NCBI RefSeq assembly: GCF_000192575.1
Contig: NZ_GL876932.1
Location: 6,822 to 70,821, forward strand
Origin: Novosphingobium nitrogenifigens DSM 19370
GTDB lineage: Bacteria > Pseudomonadota > Alphaproteobacteria > Sphingomonadales > Sphingomonadaceae
Direction: 5' to 3'
DNA length: 64,000 nucleotides
Shown here: piece by piece, positions 34,564 to 44,126 of the stretch
Layout of the letters: each line of letters begins with the position of its first letter
How positions within the stretch are numbered: position 1 is the stretch's first letter
Notes under the pieces: model-generated
What the model was told of the DNA's origin: nothing
The model's input: only the letters and a program-made list of their open reading frames with translations
The model's database searches: none
Position numbers and translations under genes: made by a program

Positions 34564-37011
34564 TCAGAACGCGAAATCGAAACCGAGGCGGAAGCTGCGG
34601 GGGCGAAGAGGCGTGATTTCGTCGTGCGTGCGCAGGAGAAAGGGCGAGCCCAGCGCGAAACGGTTGCCGCGAGCGTCCGAGAGATTGGTGATGCTGAGCG
34701 TCAGCGACCGGCTGGTATTGCCCACTTTGAAATCGAGGCCGGTGTCGATGTAGTTGCCCTGCAACTGGCCCAGAACCGACCCCACGCCCAGCGTCGATTT
34801 GCCGGTATAGCGCGCATAGGCCGAAACATCGAAGCGGTCGGTTGCGCCGATCGGCATCTCGTACTTTGCCCCGATCCGCCCGATCCAGTCGGCGACATTG
34901 GGCAACCGGCTGCGGTCGATCGCCGCGTCGAACAGGCTTGTCGCCAGATCCGACGGCTGAGTGATATGGCTTTCGTTGGCAAGGACCGAGCCTTCGAGCT
35001 GCAGGCCCGGCAGGGGCCGCCAATGCCCGGCGAGGCTGAACGACAGCACGCGTCCGTCGCCGATATTGGCGGTGGTCGGAAACCCGAAGCCGTCGATGAG
35101 GTCGGCCTGAATGTTCTGCCAGTTGCTCCACGACACGGTGAAGCTGCTGTCGAAAGTCCGGCCCGTCAGGCGCATGCCGCCTTCGACCGTGCGCACGCGG
35201 TCGCCCTGGAACCGTTCGATGTAATCCTGCCGGATGGCGATGCCGCCGGGCCGGAAACTTTCCTGGTACCGCGCGAAGAGCGAGACTTTGTCCCACGGGC
35301 GCCAAACCAGCGCCGCAGACGGCAGGCCGCGCATTTCGGTACGCGAGACCCCTGCCGTCGGATCGATGCGCAAGGCCTGATCCGTGGCGACGTCTTCGGA
35401 CTGCCCGGCAAGGCGGGACCGGGTAAGCCGCCCGCCGAGCGTCAGCGTCAGCCGTTTCTGGAGATGCAGCGAATATTCGCCGTAGAGCGTTTCCTCGTCC
35501 ACCCGGTTGCGCACGCCGCTCAGATAGGCGAGCGCGACAGGACCGCCCTCTACGCCGACCGCAGCCATGACATTGCTGGTGTCGGTGCCCCCCATCTGGC
35601 GGCGGATGCGGTCGTCGTTGTGCAGCACGTTGAACGCGATCAACCATCCGGTGCCGTCGCGGCGGGACTTGGCCAAGCGGACTTCCCCGGTGAACATGTG
35701 GATCCAGTCCTGCTGGGTGAAGGCCGTCTGATAGGCGCCCGACATCGGCGCGACCTGTGGATGGGCGGCGTCGGTCAGCGCCGCCCCGGCATAGCGTTCG
35801 AACACATGCTGGTTGGCATAGGAAAACGACGTGGTCAGTTCGAGCTCGTTCCACCGCTTGCCCACGACCAGTTCGCTCAGGAGGATGGCATTGGAAAAGG
35901 GTTGGGCAATCGCGGTCGCGCGGGTCAGACCATTGCCTTCCCGGTCCGCATACTGGCTGTCGTCGCCCCCGATCCGCTGGGACAGGGCCGAGACGTCGAT
36001 GGTCCAGTCGTTGCCGGGCTTGTAGCGCAAGGCCGCCCGCCCGCCATAGGTACGCACGGTGTTGATGTCGCTCAGCTTGCGCAGGGTATCGTCGATATAG
36101 CCGCCATCGAGGCTGCCGAAACCGAGCACACGCAAGGCGAGCTTGTCCTTGACGATCGGCACGTTGACGATCGCGCCGCCATCCCCGCCCGGTTGCCCGT
36201 GCTGCACGAACGTGGTCCCGCCCCAGAGCTGGCCCCCGAATTGCCCGAGATCGGGGGCATTGGGAACGACGCGCACGACCCCGCCCATGGACCCGGCGCC
36301 GTAAAGCGTCCCCTGCGGCCCTTCGAGCACTTCGATGCGGGCAATGTCATAAAGACGCAGGCTGGGATCGGGCGCGCTGTAGGTGATGCGGCTGTTGCCC
36401 CAATACTGGCCGACCGTGGCCTGGGTGGGCCCGACGAAACTGGAATCGGCAATCCCGCGAATGAACAGCTTGTTGCGGCCGGGCCCGAGATGGGTGGACG
36501 AAACGCTCGAGAGCCGCACCTCGATCGCGTCAGTCCCCTTGGCGCCATCGGAAGTCGATACCGCATCCCCGACAATGACCTCGATCCCCCCCGGATAGAG
36601 ATCGAGCGGCACCTTGCGTTTGGTGCCGGTGACGACCACCCCTTCCCCGGTAGTTTCCGGTACCAATGCACTGCGCGATCGCGGGGCAGAGGCCTGCACC
36701 GGGGGAGGCGACGACACGGCATCGACGACGAAGACGCCCGGCGCGACTTCGCGCGCCTGAAGCCCGGTATCGGCAAGCATCCGGGCCAAGGCCTGTGCCG
36801 GAGGATAATGCCCGGCGACGCCCCTTGTTGGACGGCCGGTCATCGCGGAATCGCGAAAGGCAATGCTGACACCCGTCTGCCGCGCGAGCGCACGCGCAGC
36901 CGGGCCTGCCGTCATCGCACCGACGGAGACCTCCACGCTGACTTCGCGCGCCAAAGCCGGCACGCTCCACAAACAGAGCGTGCCGAAGATGAGCCTACGA
37001 GCTCGAACCAC
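34564..37011 (-). CDS. TonB-dependent transducer with N-terminal STN signalling domain
   Basis: 815-aa outer-membrane receptor of the FecA type. From GTG 37011 it has a signal peptide (VRARRLIFGTLCLWSVPALA) and a secretin/TonB short N-terminal domain (VSVGAMTAGPAARALARQTG to about residue 110) that signals to FecR. A TonB box-like GVVVTGTKRK precedes the plug (RIEVLEGPQGTLYGAGSMGG) and the barrel ends RSFRLGFDFAF. The GTG overlaps the fecR-like gene end (36995). A TTG at 37050 is the other start. The ECF sigma factor and FecR lie directly upstream, so ligand binding probably induces the cluster. Ligand unknown. Confidence 0.93.
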   Translation of the reverse strand: MVRARRLIFGTLCLWSVPALAREVSVEVSVGAMTAGPAARALARQTGVSIAFRDSAMTGRPTRGVAGHYPPAQALARMLADTGLQAREVAPGVFVVDAVSSPPPVQASAPRSRSALVPETTGEGVVVTGTKRKVPLDLYPGGIEVIVGDAVSTSDGAKGTDAIEVRLSSVSSTHLGPGRNKLFIRGIADSSFVGPTQATVGQYWGNSRITYSAPDPSLRLYDIARIEVLEGPQGTLYGAGSMGGVVRVVPNAPDLGQFGGQLWGGTTFVQHGQPGGDGGAIVNVPIVKDKLALRVLGFGSLDGGYIDDTLRKLSDINTVRTYGGRAALRYKPGNDWTIDVSALSQRIGGDDSQYADREGNGLTRATAIAQPFSNAILLSELVVGKRWNELELTTSFSYANQHVFERYAGAALTDAAHPQVAPMSGAYQTAFTQQDWIHMFTGEVRLAKSRRDGTGWLIAFNVLHNDDRIRRQMGGTDTSNVMAAVGVEGGPVALAYLSGVRNRVDEETLYGEYSLHLQKRLTLTLGGRLTRSRLAGQSEDVATDQALRIDPTAGVSRTEMRGLPSAALVWRPWDKVSLFARYQESFRPGGIAIRQDYIERFQGDRVRTVEGGMRLTGRTFDSSFTVSWSNWQNIQADLIDGFGFPTTANIGDGRVLSFSLAGHWRPLPGLQLEGSVLANESHITQPSDLATSLFDAAIDRSRLPNVADWIGRIGAKYEMPIGATDRFDVSAYARYTGKSTLGVGSVLGQLQGNYIDTGLDFKVGNTSRSLTLSITNLSDARGNRFALGSPFLLRTHDEITPLRPRSFRLGFDFAF

Positions 37012-37978
37012 GTGCTGGCTGCACCCTCCATACGCTGCCGTTGCGGACAATTGTGAGACCCACGATGGCCTGAAGCCGGGAAAGCACCGCGTCCGGTGTC
37101 CCCTTGATCGACAGCGTGCCGGAGAAATGGCGCGCGCCTACCTGCGGATCGACAACGATTACCACGCCAAGATCCCGGGAAAGATCGGCCACCACCTGGG
37201 ACAAAGGCGCGTCATCATAGGTGAGCACATTGGCTTGCCACCCGCCGACCGCCGCCGGATCGGCCTTGGCCAGAACGGGAACCGCTTCGTCCCCGGCACG
37301 GGTGAGCCGGTCGCCCGCGCCGAGGCGGATTTCCCCGCCCCGCGCGTTGTAGAGCACCGCTCCTTCCGCCACCGCGACGTCAAGCACGCCCGCCTGCTGC
37401 TGAACGTCGAAAACGGTGCCGACATCGACGAGTCGGGTATTGCCGCTGGTCACGACGAACGGGTGATCGGCGTCATGATGGACGCGAAACAGGATTTCGC
37501 CGCCCTTCATCTCGATCTCGCGCGGTCGCGACGGGCTGAACCGGATGCGCGTGCCCCCGTTGAGCAGGATCTGCGACCCATCGGCGAGCGTGATCTCGTG
37601 CCGCTGGCCGGGCGCGGTTGCAAATTCGGTCATCGGTTCGGGGCGCAGCGCGAAATAGCCGCCCAACCCGGCCGCCAGCAGCAAGGATGCAGCCAAGGCG
37701 CCCATCCAGGGATAGTGCCGTCCGCCGAGCCCGACCACAGGCGCCTCTGCCCCCATGTCGTTGGCCGCAACCACGGGTGCGACCTCGGGACCTTCCTCAA
37801 GGAAAAGGCGTCTCGCCCAATCGTCGTCGTCGAGCGCCGCGTCATAGGCATCGAGATGCGCCGGATCGGCCTCGAGCCAGTCGGTGAGCGCATCCCAATC
37901 GGAAAAATCGGGGTCGGCCGCGCGAAGCGCCCAGCGGCGCCCTTCCTCGCGGATCATCTCTGTCGGTTGCCGGGTCAT
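36995..37978 (-). CDS. FecR-family transmembrane anti-sigma regulator
   Basis: 327-aa inner-membrane protein. Cytosolic N-terminus with the conserved EGRRWALRAADPDFSDWDAL and LDAYDAALDDDDWAR, one membrane segment (WMGALAASLLLAAGLGGYFA, about residue 90), then the periplasmic FecR domain (RHEITLADGSQILLNGGTRI, VVTSGNTRLVDVGTVFDV) and a C-terminal STN-like end (VADLSRDLGVVIVVDP, LSIKGTPDAVLSRLQAIVGL). Such proteins hold the ECF sigma factor and relay the receptor signal. It lies between the sigma factor gene (48 bp) and the receptor gene (overlap). Confidence 0.94.
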   Translation of the reverse strand: MTRQPTEMIREEGRRWALRAADPDFSDWDALTDWLEADPAHLDAYDAALDDDDWARRLFLEEGPEVAPVVAANDMGAEAPVVGLGGRHYPWMGALAASLLLAAGLGGYFALRPEPMTEFATAPGQRHEITLADGSQILLNGGTRIRFSPSRPREIEMKGGEILFRVHHDADHPFVVTSGNTRLVDVGTVFDVQQQAGVLDVAVAEGAVLYNARGGEIRLGAGDRLTRAGDEAVPVLAKADPAAVGGWQANVLTYDDAPLSQVVADLSRDLGVVIVVDPQVGARHFSGTLSIKGTPDAVLSRLQAIVGLTIVRNGSVWRVQPARGSSS

Positions 37979-38026
37979 CGGCCCCGCCTTGCCATCATGG
38001 CGCCCTGCCTGTCATTGCGCATAAGG

Positions 38027-38542
38027 TCATTCCGCATCGAACCTGGCCCTCAACTGTGCCAAGGCGCGCGACGCCTTCTGCAAATCCTTTTCCACCGAAC
38101 TCAGGCTGACGCCCAGTTCGCGCGCGATCGCCACTTGTCCCACGCCTTCGAGCCGACATCGGCGAAAGACCTGCTCCACCCGCTCGCCAAGGCCCGCCAG
38201 CGTCCGTGTCGCCTCGTCGAGCCGTTGCCGCGCGATCAGGGCGCGTTCGGCAACCGGCGGCTCATGCTCGCTGACGCTCGTGTCGTGCCAGTCGAACTGG
38301 CGGCGTTCGCGGCTGACGTCGCTGCGTCGCCGGTCCCGCATCAGGTTCTCGGCCGTCCGGAACAGATAGGCCAGCGGATCGGCAACAGGCGAACGCGGCA
38401 TCGATGCGACCCGTTGCCACAGGTCGTGGAGCATGTCCTCGGCATCCTCCCCCGCCCCCCGCGCCCGCAGGAACCGGAGCAGGCGCACGCGCTGGTCGAG
38501 CAACACACGTTGCAGACCACTCGTGTTTTCAACCTGATCCAT
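38027..38542 (-). CDS. ECF RNA polymerase sigma factor, FecI-like
   Basis: 171-aa extracytoplasmic-function sigma factor. Region 2: RVRLLRFLRARGAGEDAEDM (2.1/2.2) and DPLAYLFRTAENLMRDRRR (2.3/2.4). Region 4: RTLAGLGERVEQVFRRCRLE and QVAIARELGVSLSSVEKDLQ. ATG 38542 (MDQVENTS) gives the normal length; the longer frame starts inside the peptidase gene. With FecR and the STN receptor downstream it forms a surface-signalling module of iron or other ligand uptake. Its target promoters are presumably the receptor's own. Confidence 0.93.
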   Translation of the reverse strand: MDQVENTSGLQRVLLDQRVRLLRFLRARGAGEDAEDMLHDLWQRVASMPRSPVADPLAYLFRTAENLMRDRRRSDVSRERRQFDWHDTSVSEHEPPVAERALIARQRLDEATRTLAGLGERVEQVFRRCRLEGVGQVAIARELGVSLSSVEKDLQKASRALAQLRARFDAE

Positions 38543-38607
38543 GGACGGCAGGAAAGCATCCCGCCGCCGCCTTGCCAAGCCGCGCCCGCTACGCAGGTCC
38601 CGCCCGG

Positions 38608-39249
38608 TCATTGGCCGCTCCGGCGAACGACCACATCCGCATCGGGCAGGACGGCATCCCCACCGGGGCGATCGAGACCGCTGTTCCGTGCCTGTGCAAA
38701 GGCGGAAATGGTGGTGCGGGGGCTCGTTTCCCCGCCCGGCACGGCAAAGGTCTGCGCAAATTCACTCTTTGCGGAAAATCTGCGAGTATTACCCATGAAA
38801 ACCAGAGGGTTGACGGCAATTCCTCCAGATCGCACTTCAAAATGGAGATGCGGGCCGGTCGACCGGCCGGTCGAGCCCATCAAGGCAATTTCCTGCCCCT
38901 GTGCCACGGTATCGCCGGGCCCGACGACGATGCGGGACAAGTGGCCGTAACGCGTCCGGGTTCCGTCGGCATGCAGGATCTCGACCAGATTGCCATAGCC
39001 GCCGCGCCATCCGGCAAAATCGACCTGCCCCGACGCTGCGGCAAGGATCGGCGCGCCCTGACGTCCCGGTATGTCGATGCCGTCATGCATGGCGCGGGTC
39101 CCGCGCAAAGGATCGATTCGCATGCCGAACCCCGATGAAATCGCAGGCAAGGCTGCTCGGACATGCGCAGGCCGCGCGACCGCCGTTGCCGACAGCATCG
39201 GGACCATCGCCAGCAGCGGAAAGAGAAAGGGGCGCATCATCGTCATCAC
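38608..39249 (-). CDS. M23-family peptidoglycan metallopeptidase, secreted
   Basis: 213-aa protein with a signal peptide (PFLFPLLAMVPMLSATAVA) and a LytM/M23 domain. Zinc ligands are visible in ISSGFGMRIDPLRG/AMHDGIDIPG (HxxxD) and in GPHLHFEVRSGG (HxH). It cuts peptide bridges in peptidoglycan in the periplasm. Several ATG codons stand at the start; 39249 is the first. The C-terminal 50 residues (SEFAQTFAVPGGETSPRT) are not part of the domain. It lies 65 bp upstream of the sigma factor gene, same strand, and could be cotranscribed. Confidence 0.9.
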   Translation of the reverse strand: MMTMMRPFLFPLLAMVPMLSATAVARPAHVRAALPAISSGFGMRIDPLRGTRAMHDGIDIPGRQGAPILAAASGQVDFAGWRGGYGNLVEILHADGTRTRYGHLSRIVVGPGDTVAQGQEIALMGSTGRSTGPHLHFEVRSGGIAVNPLVFMGNTRRFSAKSEFAQTFAVPGGETSPRTTISAFAQARNSGLDRPGGDAVLPDADVVVRRSGQ

Positions 39250-39418
39250 ATCGACATGACGAAGGCAACGTCGCCGAACCGTAATTCATTCCCGACCGGA
39301 CCGAAAAAATCCTCGTGCCGCCCGTCGATGCGCTCATGTGGCCGGCGCCTTACGGGTTTGCCTGCGCCTTTCCGTCTTCTCTCCGAACGCCTCGTTCTGA
39401 CAGCACGGAGAAACACAG

Positions 39419-40231
39419 GTGAATCCCACAGAAGCACGGATGCTCGACATGCTCAGGAAAGGCCGCGACCATTACGGCGTGGTCGCGATCAAGGCCGAAT
39501 TCGAAGCGGAAGGCACCCGGCCCGACGAACTCCTGCGTCTGCTTGACCTGACCGCGCGCGCCGACTTGAAGCTGGCGCTGAAAATCGGCGGCTGTGAAGC
39601 GATCTCCGACCTCCACGCCTCGAAGCTCTATGGCGCGGGGTACATCATCGCGCCGATGGTCGAGACGCCCTATGCCCTGTCGAAATTCGCCGACGCGCGG
39701 GACAAGGTCTATGGCACCGGCGCCCAGACGACCCGGTTCCTGTTCAATCTCGAAACCCTCTCCACGCTTGCCGCACTGCCCGCAATGCTGCCGATCGCGG
39801 CCGAACGGCTCGACGGGGTGGTATTCGGCCGCGTCGATTTCACGCTGTCGCAGGATCTGCCGCGCGGCGCCATCAACGAACGGGTCATCACCGACGCCGT
39901 GCTGACCACCGCGCAGGCCTGCCGGACGCACGATCTCGAGCTCGTCGTGGGCGGTTCGGTCGCGCTCGACGCGCTCGGCCCCTTGCGCGAAGTGCGCGAA
40001 ATCCGTCTCGACCGGTTCGAGACGCGCAAGGTCGTGTTCGATGGTGCCGCAGTCGAAAGCGCCGCGTTTGAAGCAGGCATCGCCAACGCCGTCGCATTCG
40101 AACTCTGCTGGCTGGAAAACAAGCGCGACTACTATCAGGCGATCGCGCAGGAAGACGCCGCCCGGATCACCATGATGCGCGAACGCAGCCTTCAGGCCGC
40201 CCGCGCGCGTTCGGCATCGGCTGCGGCCTGA
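39419..40231 (+). CDS. HpcH/HpaI aldolase-like protein, first gene of the polysaccharide operon
   Basis: 270-aa protein of the HpcH/HpaI (citrate lyase beta/pyruvate aldolase) superfamily: ALKIGGCEAISDL, IIAPMVETPYALSKFADARD with the metal-binding Glu of MVET, and the metal-binding Asp in VVFGRVDFTLSQ. Family enzymes split or join C-C bonds using pyruvate or similar enolates with a divalent metal. Start at GTG 39419, after a GGAGAAAC site. Here it precedes an IMPase-like phosphatase (6 bp) and polysaccharide-export genes, so synthesis of a keto-sugar building block is plausible. The exact substrate is unknown. Confidence 0.8.
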   Translation: MNPTEARMLDMLRKGRDHYGVVAIKAEFEAEGTRPDELLRLLDLTARADLKLALKIGGCEAISDLHASKLYGAGYIIAPMVETPYALSKFADARDKVYGTGAQTTRFLFNLETLSTLAALPAMLPIAAERLDGVVFGRVDFTLSQDLPRGAINERVITDAVLTTAQACRTHDLELVVGGSVALDALGPLREVREIRLDRFETRKVVFDGAAVESAAFEAGIANAVAFELCWLENKRDYYQAIAQEDAARITMMRERSLQAARARSASAAA

Positions 40232-40237
40232 TCCCCC

Positions 40238-41077
40238 ATGCCGCTCGATGACGCTGTTGCCGCTCTGCTGCGCTCGGTCGCGGCAGAGGTGGTCATGCCC
40301 TCGTTCCGTCGGCTTGCCGAGGACGACATTGCCGAAAAGAGCCCGGGTGAAGTCGTCACCCGGATCGACCGCTTGTCCGAAGAACGCCTGCGCACCGGGC
40401 TCGAGGCGCTCGGGACAGGCGCTCGGGTGATCGGAGAGGAAGCCTGCGCCGACGATCCCGCCCTGCTCGCCGAAGCGGGCAAGGGACTGGTCTGGCTGGT
40501 CGATCCCCTCGACGGAACCGGCAATTTCGCCTCGGGGCACCATCCCTTCGGGATGATGGTCGCCTTGGTGGCCGACGGCGTTCCGCAGGCGGCATGGATG
40601 CTCGACCCGGTGACGGACCGCCTGTGCCACGCCGAGCGGGGCAAGGGCGCGACCGTTTCCGGGCAACGGGTCGCGGCGCAAGGGACAGGCGCACCGACGC
40701 CTGTCGCCGCGCTCGCGACCCAGTTCATGGCCCCCGACGTGCGCTTGCGCGTCGCGGAAGAGGCGCGGCGTCATTTCACGCTCGAACCGATCCCGCGCTG
40801 TGCGGCTGAAAGCTATCCCCGGCTGGTGCTGGGCCGCAACGACATGGCCCTCTTCCAACGCATCCTGCCCTGGGATCATGCCGCCGGGGTGCTGTTTGTC
40901 GAAGAAGCGGGCGGCGTCGCCACCCATTGGGACGGATCGCCCTATCGCGTCGGCGGCCCCGCGCCGGGTCTCCTCGTCGCGGCGAACCGGTCCGCGTGGG
41001 ATCTCGCGCACGCTGCACTCTTTCCCGTCCTGCAACCGATCGCTCCGCTCGACTGCCTGAAAGCCATTGCCGCATGA
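40238..41077 (+). CDS. Inositol-monophosphatase-family phosphatase
   Basis: 279-aa Mg-dependent phosphatase. Signatures: VIGEEA (metal), WLVDPLDGTGNFASG (metal site 1 and 2) and LPWDHAAGVLFVEEAGG (C-terminal metal Asp). Family members act on inositol phosphates, fructose bisphosphate, PAP or sugar phosphates. It overlaps the wza-like gene by ATGA (41074-41077) and sits after the aldolase, suggesting dephosphorylation of a sugar phosphate for the polymer. Confidence 0.9.
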   Translation: MPLDDAVAALLRSVAAEVVMPSFRRLAEDDIAEKSPGEVVTRIDRLSEERLRTGLEALGTGARVIGEEACADDPALLAEAGKGLVWLVDPLDGTGNFASGHHPFGMMVALVADGVPQAAWMLDPVTDRLCHAERGKGATVSGQRVAAQGTGAPTPVAALATQFMAPDVRLRVAEEARRHFTLEPIPRCAAESYPRLVLGRNDMALFQRILPWDHAAGVLFVEEAGGVATHWDGSPYRVGGPAPGLLVAANRSAWDLAHAALFPVLQPIAPLDCLKAIAA

Positions 41078-43005
41078 CTTCGAGATTCCGCTTCGTTTCG
41101 ACCGGCACACGGATCGGCCAGACCCCGCGCACGCTGGGACTGGGGATCGCGCTGGCCGTCACCCTGTCGTCGGGCGCGCAGGCCCAATTGACCTCACCCA
41201 TCGGGTCATCGTCCCAGACCTCCACGCAAAGCGCCACCCCGTCGTCCTCGCAGGCGACGATGGCCGTGCCCCAGACCCAGAGCGCGGGCGGATACGCCCC
41301 GACGGTGATCGAGCAACCCGCCAGCGACCCGCGCGAGGCCATTCCCGCCGCGATGCAGGGCGCCGGCCCCCTCTCCAATCCCCCCGAAGCGCCGCCACCG
41401 CCTGCGCCACCAAGCGAGTTTGAGACTTATGTCTCCAAGCTCGCGGGCAAGCCGCTGCGCCGGTTCGGTTCGGACCTGCTGCTGCCCGAAGCCCGCGATT
41501 TCACTTTGCCCGGCACCACCGCCATTCCGGGCGACTATCGCCTCAATCCGGGCGATCAGCTTCTGCTCAATCTCGCCGGATCCATTCAGGCCTCGGCCCT
41601 GCGCCTGACGATCGACAGCGAAGGACGCATTTTCGTGCCGCGCGTCGGGACGATCACCGTCGGCAGCCTGCGCTACGCCGACCTTGCCGCGACGATCACG
41701 CGCGAAGTCGGGCGGCAATATCGCAATTTCACAGTCGATGTCTCGGTCTCGCGCCTGCACGGGCTGACGGTCTATGTCACCGGCTTTGCCCGCCGTCCGG
41801 GCGCCTATACGGTCAACAGCCTCTCGACATTGGTCAACGCGGTCATGGCCGCCGGGGGCCCGGCCGCAGGCGGCAGCTTCCGCTCGATCCGGCTGAGCCG
41901 GAACGGCAGGATCATTTCCGACTTCGACTTCTATGACCTGCTGCTGCGCGGGGACAAGAGCGGGGACAAAACGCTCCAGAACGGCGACGTCATCTATGTC
42001 GCTCCGTCGGGCAAGCAAGTCGCGGTCCTGGGCAGCGTCAACCGCGAGGCGATCTTCGAAATCGCGCCGGGCGAAACGCTGGTCGATGCCGTTTCCGATG
42101 CAGGCGGGATCAATACCGTTGCCGACGACAGCCGCCTGATGGTGCTCGACACGCTCGACCGTACGACCGGCTGGCAGCAATTGAGCGCCGCCGACGCGCG
42201 CAACCGCAAAGTGGAACGCGGACAGATCGTGCGTGTCCTTTCCGATGCAGGGATTGCCCGGCCGATCGACAGCCAGCCGGTGCTGGTGACGGTGGGCGGC
42301 GAAGTCCGCCATCCGGGCCGCTATTACTTTGCGCCCGGAACGCATCTTGCCGACGTGATCGAACGCGCCGGCGGCCTTACCTCGCAAGCCTTTCCCTATG
42401 CAGGCGTCATCACCCGCGAAAGCGTGAAGGCGCAACAGCGCGAGAGCTTTGCCCGTGCGCTCGCTGACATGGAACTGCTCTTGCGCACGCAGCCGCTGGT
42501 CTCGGTCAACCGCGCGCAACTGACGCAGGCAGGCAGTATCGCGCTCATCGATTCCGTCGTGAAGAAAATGCGCGAACGCGAACCGAGCGGGCGCCTTGTC
42601 CTCGACATCCCGGTTACTGCGACCAGCCTGCCGGGCGATATCGTCGTCGAGAACAACGACACCATCGAGATCCCCACCCGCCCGGTCACCATCGGCGTGT
42701 TCGGTTCGGTCGCAAGCCCCGCTTCGTTCGCCTATCGCGACGGCATGACCATCGGCGATGCCGTCGCCCTCGCCGGGGGTGCCCAGCGGCTTGCCGACAA
42801 GAGCGGGGTCTTCGTCATCCGCGCCAACGGCACGGTGATCGCGATGCATAAGGCGACCTACCGGGAAAAGGCCTTGCCCGGCGATCTCGTCTACATGCCG
42901 GTCGATGCCGCGCGCGGCGAATTCTGGGCCCGGTTCCGCGACATCACCACCAGCCTTTTCGGCGGGCTCGTCGGTGCCGCCTCGATCAAGGGGCTCGCCG
43001 GATGA
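41074..43005 (+). CDS. Wza-like outer-membrane polysaccharide export protein
   Basis: 643-aa polysaccharide export protein. Signal region LGIALAVTLSSGAQAQ; Pro-rich stretch (about residue 100); polysaccharide-export domain (GDYRLNPGDQLLLNLAGSIQ, GRIFVPRVGTITVG, VDVSVSRLHGLTVYVTGFAR, RPGAYTVNSLSTLVNAVMAA) and several SLBB repeats (VAVLGSVNREAIFEIAPGET, VTVGGEVRHPGRYYFAPGTH, IGVFGSVASPASFAYRDGMT). No lipobox Cys at the cleavage site, unlike E. coli Wza. ATG 41074 is chosen for its 4-bp overlap; the longer frame is inside the phosphatase gene. The start and stop both overlap neighbours by ATGA. Confidence 0.92.
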   Translation: MTSRFRFVSTGTRIGQTPRTLGLGIALAVTLSSGAQAQLTSPIGSSSQTSTQSATPSSSQATMAVPQTQSAGGYAPTVIEQPASDPREAIPAAMQGAGPLSNPPEAPPPPAPPSEFETYVSKLAGKPLRRFGSDLLLPEARDFTLPGTTAIPGDYRLNPGDQLLLNLAGSIQASALRLTIDSEGRIFVPRVGTITVGSLRYADLAATITREVGRQYRNFTVDVSVSRLHGLTVYVTGFARRPGAYTVNSLSTLVNAVMAAGGPAAGGSFRSIRLSRNGRIISDFDFYDLLLRGDKSGDKTLQNGDVIYVAPSGKQVAVLGSVNREAIFEIAPGETLVDAVSDAGGINTVADDSRLMVLDTLDRTTGWQQLSAADARNRKVERGQIVRVLSDAGIARPIDSQPVLVTVGGEVRHPGRYYFAPGTHLADVIERAGGLTSQAFPYAGVITRESVKAQQRESFARALADMELLLRTQPLVSVNRAQLTQAGSIALIDSVVKKMREREPSGRLVLDIPVTATSLPGDIVVENNDTIEIPTRPVTIGVFGSVASPASFAYRDGMTIGDAVALAGGAQRLADKSGVFVIRANGTVIAMHKATYREKALPGDLVYMPVDAARGEFWARFRDITTSLFGGLVGAASIKGLAG

Positions 43006-44126
43006 ACCGCATCGACCAAACCCATGCCTTTGCCCTTCGCGTCATGCGTGAAACCCGCATGCGGCGGCGCGCCTATCTGGGAACGGGGCTCGTCCTTGCT
43101 CTCCTGACCGCGTTTCCCCAACCCTATGTCGCGCGGGCGCGGATCGTGCCGCAGGACGCAAGTTCGATCGGCCTCAATTCGCTGGTCAATGCCCTGGGCA
43201 GCCAGTTTCAGGGCTTTGCCGCCCTGCTCGGCGGGTCGAAGCAGCCGATCGACCTCTATCTGGCGACCGCGCGCAGCCAGGAAGTGGCAAGCGCGGTCAT
43301 CACGCGGCTCCATCTCGACGACGCGGCCCATTTCGGGTCGGACCGCAGCGCGCGACTGGCGCTCGACCGCATGGTCGACGTCCACTCGCTGACCGGCGGG
43401 ATCATCGAGATCGAAACCCGCGCCCATGCGCCTGACGAGGCCGAAAAGCTGACCTCGACCTATGTGGAGGCGATCACCGCGCGGCTCAATGCTCTGGCCT
43501 CCGAACGCATCACCCGCAAGCGGACCGTCGTCGGCAACCGGTTCCGCGATGCGACCACCCGCGTCGCAACCTCGGAAGCCGCGCTCAACGCCTTTCGCCG
43601 GGGCAACAACCTTGCCGCACCCGAAGCCCAGCTCGGCAGCGAGCTGACCTTGCGCGCGGGGCTTCAGGCTCAATTGCAGGCCAAACAGGTCGAATTGCAA
43701 ACCCTGCAACGCTTTCAGGGGACCGAAAACCCGCAGTTCCAGGCCGTCGAGACCCAGATCGCCGCCTTGCGGACCCAGATCGCGAAAAGCGCGACCCCGG
43801 AAACCGGAACCGCCGGCCCCAACGTCGCGGGCCTTTCGGAAATCAGCGCGCATTACCTCGATCTCTATCGCGACTATCGCTTCGCCCAGGCGCTCTACGA
43901 AGTCTATGCCCGCGCCTCGGAGGAAACCGAGGTCGAGGCGCTGGCGACCGAGACCGCGTCGGATGCCCAGGTGATCGAGGCGCCCCGGCTCGACCCCGAC
44001 CGCAAGTTCAACATCGGGGCCGTCGCCATGCTGGCGCTCGTCGGCCTGCTCGCGTTCTTTACCGAGATCTACGCTCCCGCAACGGGCATGCGCCTCCCCC
44101 TGCTCGATAGGAAGGACGAGGAATGA
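43002..44126 (+). CDS. Wzz/KpsE-type polysaccharide chain-length or export protein
   Basis: 374-aa inner-membrane protein with a TM near residue 30 (YLGTGLVLALLTAFPQP), a long periplasmic coiled-coil part (LQAQLQAKQVELQTLQRFQG, VETQIAALRTQIAKS) and a second TM near the end (IGAVAMLALVGLLAFFTEIY). No C-terminal tyrosine-kinase domain. This is the architecture of capsule chain-length/export proteins (KpsE/Wzz-type). Follows and overlaps the wza-like gene (ATGA 43002-43005). Confidence 0.88.
   Translation: MNRIDQTHAFALRVMRETRMRRRAYLGTGLVLALLTAFPQPYVARARIVPQDASSIGLNSLVNALGSQFQGFAALLGGSKQPIDLYLATARSQEVASAVITRLHLDDAAHFGSDRSARLALDRMVDVHSLTGGIIEIETRAHAPDEAEKLTSTYVEAITARLNALASERITRKRTVVGNRFRDATTRVATSEAALNAFRRGNNLAAPEAQLGSELTLRAGLQAQLQAKQVELQTLQRFQGTENPQFQAVETQIAALRTQIAKSATPETGTAGPNVAGLSEISAHYLDLYRDYRFAQALYEVYARASEETEVEALATETASDAQVIEAPRLDPDRKFNIGAVAMLALVGLLAFFTEIYAPATGMRLPLLDRKDEE

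Noticed and set aside
34624..37056. 810-aa plus-strand frame opposite the TonB transducer
   Set aside because: No signal or domain; the minus strand is a complete FecA-type receptor.
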